Positions 11,110 through 22,640 of a stretch of DNA of 64,000 bases are shown here, in pieces. The position numbers and the translations under genes were made by a program. Position 1 is the first letter of the stretch. Every line of letters starts with the position of its first letter. Source of the DNA: Cordilura impudica (Eukaryota; Arthropoda; Insecta; Diptera; Scathophagidae); NCBI GenBank assembly GCA_963682025.1, contig OY821517.1, positions 49,625,162 to 49,689,161 on the forward strand, read 5' to 3'. The notes beneath the pieces are model-generated. The model had not been told where the DNA came from and did not search any database. It saw nothing but the letters and a program-made list of their open reading frames with translations.

Positions 11110-12329
11110 TCTACTGCTTTTGATTACTGATGAGGGAAAAATATCTACAGCTGGGCCTCATAATCGACCAACCAAAACAAGGAAAAGGAAACTCAAATGA
11201 TGGAAATACTGCAAAATTTTTTCCTATCCAGGAACTGCAGCATTTACCACAGGTGTAGATCATGAATTAATAAGACGATTCAAAATCATATTACAAGTTC
11301 TAGCATGCAGCAGAAAGATAAATGCAAAAAAAATTGGGGAATACGCCAATAAAACAGCTATACTTTATAATGAAAAACACTCTTGGATATACGTATGTGC
11401 CTTCCACAGTTCATAAAATTATGAACCATGGGGTACAAATAATTAAAAAAATAATTCAAAAATATGCTACCAATAGGAGATCTATCTAAAGAAGCGCAAG
11501 AAAAAAGGAACAAGGACTACAGATTCTTTCGCGAGCACAACACAAGAAAAATGTCCAAATGTTGCACTGATGAACCTTAACACTATTTTGTTGTGCACAT
11601 CAGATCCATGTATGTATGTCCAACATTCGACAAAAATGGAAAACTACTTCTATTGAATTAGACGTAGAAAGTAAACAACTTCTAGAAGATGAAAATCAAG
11701 GCTATTTAGAAGATATATTTACTAAATTGTTTGATTTAAAGTAGTTTTTCAGTACACTAACAATAAGTTACTTTTTTTATATGTATACTCTTTTATTCAC
11801 AATTAAGTGAAGGTATCTCATTTTGACAAGAATATTGATTTTTTGTTTCAATGAATTTGGTGCGCAATCTTTGTCTAGATGACCAACTTGGAAATGAAAA
11901 TATAAATGATAAGCAGTTTTAGAAGCGGAGAAAGAGGTTTTCGTTGCGCTTTTAATGTCAAGTTTCAGAGATAGAAATAATTACCTTGACATTAAAACAT
12001 GTGAATAAAGAACTCTTGAAGAAAGATTCAAATCATTAATTCATACCTGAGGCACCAAATTTCTCGCACACTTCAGCTTGTCAACAAATTTTGTTTTGTT
12101 ATCGATCCAGTTGGGAAAAGCACGAAGACTACCAGCAAACACTAGAAATACTGCGTAAATTGCATGTTGTCAACGACGCGTCATTGCCGAAAGAGGCCTG
12201 AAACTAATAGAGGACTATAGCAACGTGTAGTACCATATGAGGAGGAAAAAATATTTTTGCTTCAGGTCGTAGTCGAAAATCAGAAAATTTTTCCATCCCA
12301 TAATAGTTATAATAAAAGTTACAATTACA
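11110..12329 (+). pseudogene. Decayed transposon gene of a widespread arthropod family
   Basis: Translations in shifting frames give protein-like stretches in a consistent order: DGNTAKFF (about 11205), GVDHELIRRFKIILQ (11255-11300), an EYANKTAILY region (11340-11370), LPIGDLSKEAQEKRNKDYRF (about 11465-11525), and later SSWEKHEDYQQTLEILRKL (about 12105-12165) and ERGLKLIEDY (12190-12220). From memory this order resembles a transposon-encoded protein repeated in many arthropod and cnidarian genomes, whose superfamily I cannot name. Several stops and frameshifts exclude a working gene. The Helitron at 12330 cuts off the 3' side. Confidence 0.5.
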
Positions 12330-12936
12330 TCTATAATATTAATAGGCAAGGTGATTTCTTGTGACTGACAGTTACCAACTGATTTTGACCAAAAATTCCT
12401 CGTTGGAAAGATGCTTTTTTAGCTATGGGTTAAACCATCTGAACTCAACTTAAAATATGGCTGTTTTTTACATCACTGTTTCCAAATTGGCTGAATTTTG
12501 GCAGGATTAAAGTGTATCCGAGAAATAAGAAAAATCCTAAATTTAAGTTTACTGACGCATCTGGATCCGGAAAAATGAGGTCTTGAATATCGGGAAAAAC
12601 TATAAAAATGTACAAAGTTGTACTTACTTAATTATCATTTTCTTGATTAATATTATAGTGACGCAACTTATCAAGGTCGCATTTGAAAGGTTAATTAATT
12701 ACCTTTAATTTGATATACAACATGATTTTTTTTTGGAAAGTTCACATCTCTTGACCTATAATTCGGGAGGCTATAGCTGTAAAAACGACAATTTTAAAAA
12801 TCTGAAAAAAATATATGTTTAAGATTGGTTCCTTCCCTAAAGTTCCAAAAAATTTCAGACTGGGGGTATGCTTGGATCCAGAAATATTTATCATAGAGTA
12901 AAGGTAGATATTTAACAAGTGAATTATTATTATTAT

Positions 12937-13180
12937 GAATGCTGTTGTTGTTGGCGTTGTTGACATTATTATGATGAATGCTGTTGTTGTTGGCGTTGTT
13001 GGCGTTGTTGACATTATTATGATGAATGCTGTTGTTGTTGTTGTTGTTGTTGACATTATTATGATGAATGCTGTTGTTGTTGTTGTTGTTGTTGTTGACA
13101 TTATTATGATGGATGCTGTTGTTGTTGTTATTGTTGTTGTTGTTGACATTATTATGATGAATGCTGTTGTTGTTGTTTAG
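12937..13180. repeat. GTT-rich minisatellite in the transposase 3' end
   Basis: Five to six units, each made of GACATTATTATGATGAATGC plus a GTT/GGC run of variable length. The array reaches into the last codons of the transposase frame (stop near 13152) and lies just inside the left inverted repeat. All frames on both strands stay open through it (Asn/His, Thr/Ile or Val/Met homopolymers), which makes several spurious open frames. Confidence 0.9.
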
Positions 13181-14782
13181 TTTTATTATAAATGTTTTCA
13201 ATTACAAATTTGCTATCAGCGGAATAAATTTTAGCTTGTAATTGTGTTTTTGAAATTGGTATGAAGCTGTGCTGCTTTTGAGTTCCCGGAATTGTACGTA
13301 ATCCTATAAATCTATCAGTTAGCAATTTCTCTTCTTCTTCATAATCATTTTCCGTTAAATATGCAAAGTTGCAGTTCTGAAGAGTTTGCTGACACCAATT
13401 ATACAAGTGGAGAGGAGTAGTTATCTGATCTTCGAATGGACGTTGCAAGCTGGCTCTTCGTGCTTCACGCTTTACCGTTCCCCCAAGACCATCACTAGGT
13501 CCTTTGCCGTGACTGGTAGCAAAGAAATGCCACTCAGCGGAACAATTAAAATCTTCGCTATGATGGCATAAATTGGCAAAGTTTTTTTTATTTTTAAATT
13601 GAGCGGAAGAACCGTCCAAAAAATAAAAAATTTTCTTTGGTATTTTCAAAAACTTGTTTTTTAAAAACTCATTTAGGTGGCGATGAAATAAATGAACTGC
13701 TATGGTATTATGTATTAGACAGTCTGATATTATTATAAAATTTGTAGTTTCTAATTTTCCATTTGATTTGTAATAAATTGCTATTGGGTATAGTGTGGCC
13801 TGGCTATTATTCCATAAAAAGCCTTGCACAGAATCCTGAATCACAAAAGTTGCATTTTCGGAGAAGTCGCAAATTACTAAATACTCATTTTCTTCCAACG
13901 CAGACTTTTTGTGAGCCATAAATGCACCCTGCTCTTTAGATACGAATGAATGGGGTAGAAGAGTTTGCAGTTTTTCGCATAAAGAATCCAGAAAAGAATC
14001 AGTTTCTTTAATAATAGTTTCCAAAGAGTCTCTATCTACACTTATCCACTGTTTATATATGATTTCATCAATTTCATTTTCTAATAATAATTCACCAAGT
14101 TTCTCTTTAAAATTTTGTATATCTGGACACATGCTACATCTGCCAAGGTAGCAATTTGGTGATGGGGGATTGCATATAAGTCTTTTTAAACAATCTTTAT
14201 AAGTTTCCAGCACAAAATCCTGCACATTTTCTGTAAATTTTTTCAGGTTTATTGCGTGGAGCATTAGTTTTGTATTTTGATGTATTTTACAAACACATAC
14301 GTTATGGCTTCCTGACGCATCTGCTAGAACCACATTTTTTGGCCGAAGTTCACAAAATTTAGAAATTCCAATAGTTATCCCTTCATGTTTTCTTTAAATA
14401 AAGCATAAACTTCTCGAAGATTTCCGAGTAAAAGTCTTTTATTTTTTTTTACTTTTACACGATTTTCTGTTATTGACACGTAGTCTTTACATCCTGGTAG
14501 ACATCTGCTGACATCATCAGTTTCATAAAAGATTTTCACCACATCAACAATTTCTAATGGCAATCGTTTTCCAAGTTTTGGATTCGGTGTACTCAATACG
14601 CCTTCTGTCTCAACCAAGTTTTTTACCTTTCGTGCCATGAAATTTGTTATTTGAAATTCCTCCTCCATTCTTTTCAATGTCCAGCTTTTAGGTAAAATAG
14701 TTAAAAGTTGAACTTTATCACTATTTTTAGTTATTGATTTAACTTTTCTTTTAATTGTTCGATTATTTCCGATTCTGGGCAT
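13152..14782 (-). pseudogene. Transposase of the long-TIR element, one frameshift
   Basis: Two frames join across a single frameshift near 14375-14380. The upstream part (from M at 14782, 135 codons) ends ALFKENMKG; the downstream frame continues ITIGISKFCELRPKNVVLAD and then CVCKIHQNTKL, so a one-base loss probably split one gene. The downstream part has a cysteine cluster (CNPPSPNCYLGRCSMCP), a likely catalytic core with acidic residues at VICDFSENATF and YFLDGSSAQFKNKKNF, and the block ATSHGKGPSDGLGG. The last residues run into the minisatellite and are probably not original. I recognise the style of a cnidarian/arthropod transposase but cannot prove the superfamily. The copy is dead as read. 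Confidence 0.65.
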
Positions 14783-14854
14783 ACGTGAGAGGTTGAAGGT
14801 GTTGAATTTGGGAAAATGTTGGTTTTAATTGATGTTGTTATTTTTTCTAACTTT

Positions 14855-15208
14855 CTAGTTGTATACCCTTTTAATGGAATTTTTCTCGAACATATTGGAG
14901 ATTCTTAAACTTTCGTTTAACTTAGAAATTCGAACATCTCCCGAAACTGATGCTTCACTTTCCGAGTCTGAAGTCTCGTTTTCTGGCTCGTTCATAGATT
15001 GAATATTATTGTTTACACTTCCTTTTAATTTATAAAGTTCTCTTCTGCATATATCACATATTTTATTTGAAATGTTATTACTAATTCCAGTCATCCATTG
15101 CTGAACTTTTCGAAGTCCTCTTGCATTCCGGACATGAGCAACTTTTTTAAATGGATTACAACAATATATTGTATTAAATGACATATTGTTTACAGAGGCA
15201 AAAAACAA
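14855..15208 (-). CDS. Upstream cysteine-rich ORF of the same element
   Basis: This 117-codon open frame lies 5' of the transposase, inside the same inverted repeats. It has a potential metal-binding pattern: CCNPF, HVRNARGLRKVQQWM, then ICDICRREL, followed by an acidic tail (ETSDSESEASVSG). It may be a first exon of the transposase gene or its N-terminal zinc-finger part separated by decay. The frame ends at a stop 72 nt before the next ATG, and no splice site is convincing. Confidence 0.45.
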   Translation of the reverse strand: MFFASVNNMSFNTIYCCNPFKKVAHVRNARGLRKVQQWMTGISNNISNKICDICRRELYKLKGSVNNNIQSMNEPENETSDSESEASVSGDVRISKLNESLRISNMFEKNSIKRVYN

Positions 15209-16300
15209 TCACTTTGAACACTTTTGGTTTTATTTAAAAATATTGATTTTATAGCAACACATGTGGTTTTTTAAAGCAACGTGCTTAGAATGGTTTTTCT
15301 TTTCGTGGTGCTTCCTTTGACTTCTCGTTTTTCAATAATTTCTCTATATCCAAGTTATTTGACACTACGAACCACACCCGACAACATTTATACTGTTGTC
15401 TCGCTCTAACATAATTACCTGTCAAACCAACCCTAACACAGGTCTGTACTGAGTACAGTACAGAGCTAAAGAACCAGAAACAGCGGCGTGCGTGCATAGC
15501 CCGCCGACGCTCACGAGCACAACCAACCACATTCATAAACAGTAACAGTAACAGCACCGACTTTTTAAATATCTACCTTTACTCTATGATAAATATTTCT
15601 GGATCCAAGCATACCCCCAGTCTGAAATTTTTTGGAACTTTAGGGAAGGAACCAATCTTAAACATATATTTTTTTCAGATTTTTAAAATTGTCGTTTTTA
15701 CAGCTATAGCCTCCCGAATTATAGGTCAAGAGATGTGACCTTGGACCTTTCCAAAAAAAAAATCATGTTGTATATCAAATTAAAGGTAATTAATTAACCT
15801 TTCAAATGCAACCTTGATGAGTTGCGTAACTATAATACTTTTCAAGAAAATGATAAATAAGTAAGTACAACTTTTTAAATTTTGACCTTTTTTTACGATT
15901 TTCAAGACCACATATTTCCGGATACAGAAGTGCCAGTGCCCTCAAACTTTGCACTTATTTTAGTTCTGTAATAATCTGTCTTCCTACGAAAAATCATACA
16001 ATTTGGAGAAGGTAGTGTACACCCATTGGTTGATTTGACATGGAATTACCCCTATCCATAATATTTACAGATTTGCAGCGCCTGGAACATTTTTTTGGAG
16101 TAATGCTGATTAAAAGTTACTACTAACACATACATAAAACACATACTGTGAGCGTGTTTATTATAAATATCAAAAGCCCTGTGTTGAATTGTGAATTGGC
16201 TAAAAATAATTAGCATATCTTTAGGCTCCTTTAAAATTATTTATATATCTTATGTGTGCTCAAAAAATATTTATAATGAAATTTAATGAATTTTATTTAA

Positions 16301-19211
16301 AACAAGTAAGAGTGTTAAATTCGGCTGTGCCGAATCTTTGATACCCTCCACCTCGGTTTGAGTATTGATGATAATTGTTTCCGGTTATATGACATAACTT
16401 CTCGTTTAATTTAGTTTTTGCTAATTAAATAGCTCGCCCTAACCTCCATTGCAAAGGAAATGGTTGTGTAGGGTGGCTATATGCATTAAATCGTGCTTTT
16501 TTGGCTTTTAACTGTCCAAATATTTCTTCATTGCGGCCATATAGGTCGCATGGAGTAACAAAATAATAACCGAAAAAAGCTCTCTCAACTTTTTTTTCAA
16601 AAAAATATTGCCATATTTGGAAAACATAGAGAATAAATTTATAATAATAAATAATTAAATTAGGGATGAAAAACGCAAAAAACCAAATATCGCAAAAATT
16701 TTAAATAAAATAATTTGTTATCTTTATTTTCTGAAGAACTTCAAATATTCATCCAAAAAAAATTGTGAAAATTTATATATAAATAACATTCTCATCAATT
16801 TGCGTTTATTTATGTAACAATTTTTATGTTCGCAATTCTGAAATATCATTTGAGGTTTTATAAAATTCATTGAATTTAAATTAATGTTTTCTATAGTGTG
16901 ATTCTGTAAATTTCAATGATCCGACAATCGCAAAATATTTAGACAGCTATTGTTGTTTGCACTAAGGATTAAGTGATTCACTAAGTACAGACATCTTAAC
17001 GACAGTCGAGAAATCTATTTTTCTATTTATTTAAATTGTAAACGAGTGGCATCTCTGTCAAAATAAGCGAAAAACACAAAGAATATAAAAAAACAAATTA
17101 CTTCGTGTTTGACAGGATGATTTTATCTTTATGTTTAATATCTCTATTTTTTTTTACTAATATTTCTGTTTATTTATTTGAAAATGAAATAATAAATTGA
17201 ATATGCTATTTAATTTTTTTATTTATAAATATAAAAAAGTTTTTTAATAGAAGCAAAATATTTTCACTATTTTATGATTTTTATTTATGTATGACGACAT
17301 TTCAACCTAAAAATTTAAGTTTTTATCGATTGAATAAACAATAAAAAATTAAATTTTACTGATAATTTTGCTTTTCTTTTTTTAACGATTCGACTATCGT
17401 TAAAAGAAGTTACTGAAAAGCTATTAATTTCTCTTGAATGCCAATATTTTTTTTTAATGTAAACATTTTTTAAATGTAAACATATTTGGTGTTTTTTTTT
17501 TTGGAATTTGATGCAATTGGTGTCTTCTAAATTTAAAATTATTATTTCCGACGTTTTGATATGATTTTCTGAAATTCAATTAATATTTTATAATTTATAA
17601 TTGGAAATTTTAATTCCAGTTTTTAGAATTGATATTTTCTAAAATTTGAATGGAAAATTTAAAAAGTGCAATTTTGTATTTATGTGAATAATACTGCTTT
17701 AGTAATTATAAACACTTTTTAAAAATTAGATGTAATCGCAATCAGATATTTTGTAGGTAAAGCAGAACAATAATTCTATATAACTATGTAGAACTGTTTT
17801 GAAAGCAAAAAACTCATTGATGAACTCGGTAACTCTATTTTGTAAAGACAACAAAAAGTTAACATGTCAAACTTATGTTCATATTTGTAAAAGAATAATG
17901 AAAAAACGTATGAAATAATAAAAGACCAGCCCGTGTATACTCTTAACATTGTGCTGTATGATATCTATTTGAAAATATTGACATTCATGTTAAAATAGAA
18001 ATAACTATTGCAAAGCTAATTAGAACAAAAATTGTGACGCCATCTACTGTGGCATAGTCACGCTGAGCAAAATGAAGTGACACTCTGTTAATGCAAAAAA
18101 ATGTACTTTCCCCACAACAAAATATTGCAGAATTTTATGTAAATAAAATAATATACCGATTTATTTCTAACATGCAGTTATTATGGATATACATATATAG
18201 AATATATGTATATTATTTGTATTATTTAATATGTGTATGTATGTATATGTAAATATTACACACAAAAAATACAACATCAAACGTTATTTTCTCTTTAAAT
18301 AAATTAATATAAAAAAAATTTTTTTTGCTAAATTTACATTGTTTTTTTTATTAACAACTAGGTACATATTTTAGCATTATTTGCTTTAGATGCTGGTGAA
18401 TTTTTACTCCCTTTATATTAACTCGTAGTGTCTGCTTGTTGAAAAAATTTTGGATCGATTTTAACCCCTTTCCCGTGACCCAATCGATCTGAAACTTTGC
18501 AGGCAGGCTCGTGGCAATGACAGAAATGATCTAGTAAATTTTTTTAGTGATACCAAAACAATGGAAACTTTTAAATTTTTCTACCAGAGTTGATAAAAAA
18601 ATCTACAAAGGGTTAGTTTTTATTATATTATTACCACAACGACCACAAAAACAACAAGTCCATCTATGACAACAATACAACATTTAGAATAACAACAAGA
18701 ACAATATAAAAACATCATCTTTTTCATTTTTTTTTTCATTTTTTCAGAGATTTCCCTGGACCTGTTCCACTGATTTTACTGATTTTTGAAATAGATATCT
18801 TCCCATGGATTTGTTGAATCATTCTCACTAAAAATAATCACCTTAGCTATCCTATTGAGGACGTGATCGTGACAAGAACAACATAGAAAATTATATTTTT
18901 TCAAGACTTTTTTTAGTTCTTTATTCAAATCTCGGGCTCTAATTGACCGATTTGGACGATTTCAAATAGCAAACTTCTCAGGATGTTAGTGAATCATTTT
19001 TTATGTCAACGAGCACCCTAGCTGCCCGATTGATGCCGTCATGGTGATTTCCACAGACGGACAGACGGACATCGTTATATCAACTCCGTTTGTTATAAGG
19101 ATCACAAATATATATATATTTTATGGGGTCCAAATTTTTTTTTCTAATTATTACAAACGGAATGACAAACTTATATATATCTTCTGCACACTGGAGTGGA
19201 GGGTATAAAAA
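16301..19211 (-). mobile_element. Family B Helentron-like element, copy 1 (2.9 kb)
   Basis: The plus-strand left edge AACAAGTAAGAGTGTTAAAT plus hairpin TTCGGCTGTGCCGAA and GATACCCTCCACC is the family 3' end. The right edge CACTGGAGTGGAGGGTATAA is the 5' end. A GTCCGTCTGTCTGT-type tract (as its complement) lies near 19055. The interior matches the copy at 41942-45609 along nearly its whole length in the opposite orientation. No coding frame. It sits inside the family C copy at 12330-19322. Confidence 0.8.
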
Positions 19212-19369
19212 TTGGATAAAATTATTTAGCATACCTTAAGGCTCTTATAGAATTATATAATAAATTAAAAAATAAAATGTCCTAGAATTTGCTCTCGTAT
19301 TTCGAGGGTTGGGCTCTGTTAGTAATAAATTAAAAACCGAATTAAACTCCTCGATTTCATAAAAAAAAT

Positions 19370-19975
19370 TTACACTTTGTATGGGAGTCCCCTTAAGGAA
19401 TAGAGGTAGTGCATAAGTATGTTAGAAAAAAATGTTGAGGTTGGATAATTAGTAGAGTTCGGTCATACATTTCACATGTCCAGGTGTATCCTAGCCTTTG
19501 CATGAGCCAAAATGAACATTTTCCTAAAATCACCATATTTGTATGGGAACAGGTATGCCTTGGAAAAATGTTGGGGATAAAACACTAATGGAGTTCGGCC
19601 ATAGATTTTACCCCCCTAGGGGAGACTCCTAGACAGTTATGGGACTTTTTCTTCTATATATTTCTAGTCTGTAATGTAAATTTTGTATGGGAGCCCCCTT
19701 AATAATAGGAGAGAGAAGGTATGTATGTTTTTTTTTTTTAAAGTTGGGGAAGGAAAACTAATGGGAGTTGGTCATACATTTCTTAGCAGCTGTGGGGGTC
19801 AATGTTTTTTTACAATTTCATACGATTTTAAACTTTGTATGGGAGCCGCCTTAAAGAATTGAGATAGGGGATAGGTGTATTCGAAAAAAAAAATGTCTGG
19901 GAGGAAAAATTAAGATGTCGGTCTTACTTTTTAGCCATGGAGGAGTGACTATGTGGCAGTTATGGCGTTTTATTT
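19370..19975. repeat. Four diverged ~150-bp tandem units
   Basis: The landmark TTTGTATGGGAG and variants recurs near 19376, 19538, 19682 and 19834 (spacings about 162, 144 and 152 bp). Each is followed by similar text (CCCCTTAA..ATAG, GGTCATACATTT). An old tandem array or a transposon with internal repeats. No reading frame. Confidence 0.65.
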
Positions 19976-20033
19976 TGTCGCTCTTTGTGCTCGATGAGGA
20001 GCCACTTGCCCTTGTACTACGCCCCCTGCCTCC

Positions 20034-20822
20034 TTTTTATATCATATAACACTATGTGGTTTGGGTATAATGACTTTGTGCTGCTGTATTTAACTACCAC
20101 AAATACTTGACCTAGACCCATCTATTATTATATCGATCGACTTAGAATCACTTTCTGAAACGATTTAGCGATGTCCGTCCGTCTGTGTGTCCATGTAAAC
20201 CTTGTAATCAAAGTACAGGTCGCAAATATGAATATATATTGATGAAATTTGGTACATAAGCTTTTGTGGGCCATAGGATGAACACTATTGAAATTGGTGA
20301 AATTCGGTCAATGTTCAGACCTAGTCCCCATAAAAATGACCCCTATGAAATCGACATAAATTTCCATAAGGTCCAAATTATCATATAGATCTCAGTCAAC
20401 TTATGTTTGTATGTGTTTATTATATCCATTAATCAGTAGTTCAAAAATAATCCCTATAGGAAAATTCTTAGTTATAGGCTCCATATAGAGCTGCTTCCCG
20501 ATCTGCACTAAAATCAATCAAAAACAAAAATATTGCACAGATTTTTCTCAAATTTTGTTTGTACACATTTTTTCAAAATAAAAGTGACTTTGCCAAATAT
20601 GGTCAGGATAGGTCCATTTTTCGACCTAGTCCCCATATAAATATAGCACCCGATATGAACTTTTTCATATCTGCAGCCAAAAAAATTAATAACAATTCCA
20701 CTAAAATTTGGTTTATGCTTATTTTCTATATTCAATTAGTTGCACCGAAGAGATAGGGTCTCTAAACCATGGTATATGGTATCGTATAGTTGGTCTAGAC
20801 CAACTATAATTTTCTTACTTGT
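20034..20822 (+). mobile_element. Family A Helentron-like element, copy A1
   Basis: It begins in T-rich sequence with an ATA..ACACTATGTGGTTTGGGTATAA block, has GTCCGTCCGTCTGTGTGTCC at about 20174 and ends with the hairpin TTGGTCTAGACCAA, then TATAATTTTCTTACTTGTT. The same ~780-bp text recurs at 25399, 29848, 42756, 54901 and 60781. It is non-coding; the apparent frames in it recur only because the element does. Confidence 0.85.
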
Positions 20823-20974
20823 TAGTCATTCAGTTTTTTTCAGAACCGCACAAATTTACTCCATACATAACCCTCATACCTAATGTGGACAGTAAAATGA
20901 GAAAACTATAAATTAAAAAAAAAAAAAACAATTTGTACATGAAAGTTAGTGTTTTGATCGGCCAGTTAATATCC

Positions 20975-21478
20975 AGTTAATAGTCGATATATCCACCATT
21001 ATTTTTTAGTACAATTCACGATTCTCTTAGTCATGAATGAAATTAACATACGACAAGTCGCTACTGGAATATTTTGAATATTTTCCCTTAATTCTTTTTT
21101 TTTCATAGTGCAGAAACCTTAGAAAGTTGTCGCTTCAGTTCACCCCACAGATTTTCCATGTATGTTATTCAGGTCAGAACACTTAAGTGGCCACTGAACA
21201 ACGTTCAAATTATGTTCGCAGAACCACACACTCACCAATTTTGATGATTGTTTTGGGTCATTATCTTGTTGATAATGTCAAAATACTGAGGCATATTTTT
21301 CTCTACCAAATGCTGAGGCATGTTTTTCTCAACATTCGGTGGCATAACAGTTTCCAACAACTACTTGTATACAAAATTAATACATTGTGTTCTCAATAAG
21401 ATGTATCGGGCCTACGCCGAACTAAGAAAACCAGCCCCATACAATGAATTTTCTCCTTTCATGTTTAACAGTTTTTTT
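20975..21478 (-). pseudogene. Tc1-like transposase fragment 1
   Basis: The minus-strand translation gives, in order with shifts, TVKHEGRKFIVWGWFS (about 21475-21430), QQDNDPKQSSKLVSVWFCEH (21280-21205) and WPLKCSDLNN (about 21195-21165), the classic C-terminal half of a Tc1 transposase. Of the DDE triad the aspartate in QQDNDPK is visible, and the last acidic residue after the SDLN region is shifted out of frame. Several stops. The N-terminal half is absent. Confidence 0.75.
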
Positions 21479-21503
21479 TTTTTTTTGAAAAATCTTATAA
21501 GTA

Positions 21504-22640
21504 CAGTGGCTCAAAGTCATAATGGAACAGTTGCTAATAACATATAGAAATAAAAATAAAAACGTATTTAATAGATTTGCAAAATCAATGTTTTTGTTTT
21601 TATTAAAGATAATGTATGAATTAAATTTTCAAAAGGAAACAAAATATTAGCAATCGTCAGAAAGTAATTGAGAAAATTAACAACAAAAATACCATTATTC
21701 ATAAATGAAGCTGAAAGTAAAAATTGAATAATAGGTTATTAAGAACAATATCTTAATGATTGCTCAAAATTAATACTTTGTCGGCAAGCCTTTTTGCTTA
21801 ACCACCGATTTTGGCATTGACTTCATCAACTTTTCACAATAAGATGGTTAAAATTTTTCCCATCCTCGATGAGAGCAACTTTCAATTGGTCACGTCGATT
21901 ATATTTAGTCCGGAGCCTGGGGCGGCATTTCCAAAACATAGGGATAGCTATATATCAGCCAGTTACGGACATTGTATGCTGAGTTTTGGGTCATCTTGAT
22001 ATAAATAAAACCTGTTTTCAATTACCAATTTTGTTAATGCCATCCTTCACATTTGCCTTTAAAATATTATGTGCATATTTCCCGGACCTTTAGCTGATAT
22101 ACAACACCATACCATAACTGAACCCATGCCATGTTTCACTGTGGGATACAAATTGCTGCTTTTAAGCTATTCCTTTGCTCTCTTCCAGACATACGAGCGA
22201 CCATCCGATCGAAACACATTATATTTATAAAACTTGATTCCAAAACTATGTTGTTTTGCAAAATCTATGCGTTTCTTTTATTATTTATTTTACTTATGAA
22301 CGGTTTCTTGCTGGCGCCTCGGCCATTAATCTCAATTCGCTTTTTTCAGGGACATCCGATTGAAACACATTATTTATATATTCGTCCGTGAATAAAACTT
22401 GATTCCAAACCAAGAAGTTCACATTTCGATATTGTTTTGCGAAATATCAGTACCTTTTGTTATGATTTGGTTTACTTACGAACGGTTTCCTTATTGCAAC
22501 TCGGCCATTAAAACCATGGCTGCGTTGAATGTTAATGTTTCCGAGTAAGCCTGTTTTAAAATATATTTTTGGACTTCTGCAGTAAATTTTGGAACACTAA
22601 AAATGTGGATTAAATCTACGAGTTTTTTGCTGTTCTCTAA
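21504..22640 (-). pseudogene. Tc1-like element fragment 2 with terminal repeat
   Basis: A Tc1-type terminus, CAGTGGCTCAAAGTCATAAT, starts at 21504 after TA. On the minus strand the C-terminal transposase end KSMPKSVVKQKGLPTKY stops near 21770. VKHGMGSVMVWCCISAKGPG lies near 22140-22080, and NGRVA..KPFV near 22510-22470. The FRSDG/NTLF region around 22200-22400 appears twice, so part of the gene is duplicated. Stops and shifts show it is dead. The matching terminal repeat next to the N-terminal side was not found; a similar one lies at 34741-34765. Confidence 0.65.

Larger units (their letters stand above)
12427..16051 (-). mobile_element. Long-TIR DNA transposon, 4-bp target duplication (Sola-like?)
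   Basis: The termini are GGGTTAAACCATCTGAACTC (left) and, inverted, GGGTAATTCCATGTCAAATC (right). CTAT at 12423-12426 and at 16052-16055 is the target duplication, and the host Helitron sequence resumes correctly on both sides. The inverted repeats run inward for about 490 bp (12427-12916 and 15565-16051), with diverged stretches. The 3.6-kb body encodes a broken transposase on the minus strand. A 4-bp duplication fits Sola (or Chapaev); the assignment to Sola is tentative. Confidence 0.75.
12330..19322 (+). mobile_element. Family C Helitron split by two nested transposons
   Basis: The 5' end (TCTATAATATTAATAGGCAA, 12330) follows an A; the 3' end (hairpin, then GGGCTCTGTTAG, 19322) precedes a T. 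The host pieces are 12330-12426, 16052-16300 and 19212-19322 and, read together, follow the order of the intact copies. Between them lie the long-TIR transposon (12427-16051) and a family B element (16301-19211). The copy is older and more diverged than the compact ones, and its final CTAG is mutated to TTAG. Confidence 0.8.

Noticed and set aside
12742..13201. Asn-, Thr- and Val-rich open frames of 80-135 codons
   Set aside because: All frames are kept open by the GTT-rich minisatellite; none has a conserved domain outside it.
20514..20756. Open frames such as MSGIVINFFGCRYEKVH that recur many times on both strands
   Set aside because: They occur at the same place in every family A copy, on both strands, with stops and shifts between copies. 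They are shadows of a non-coding repeat.
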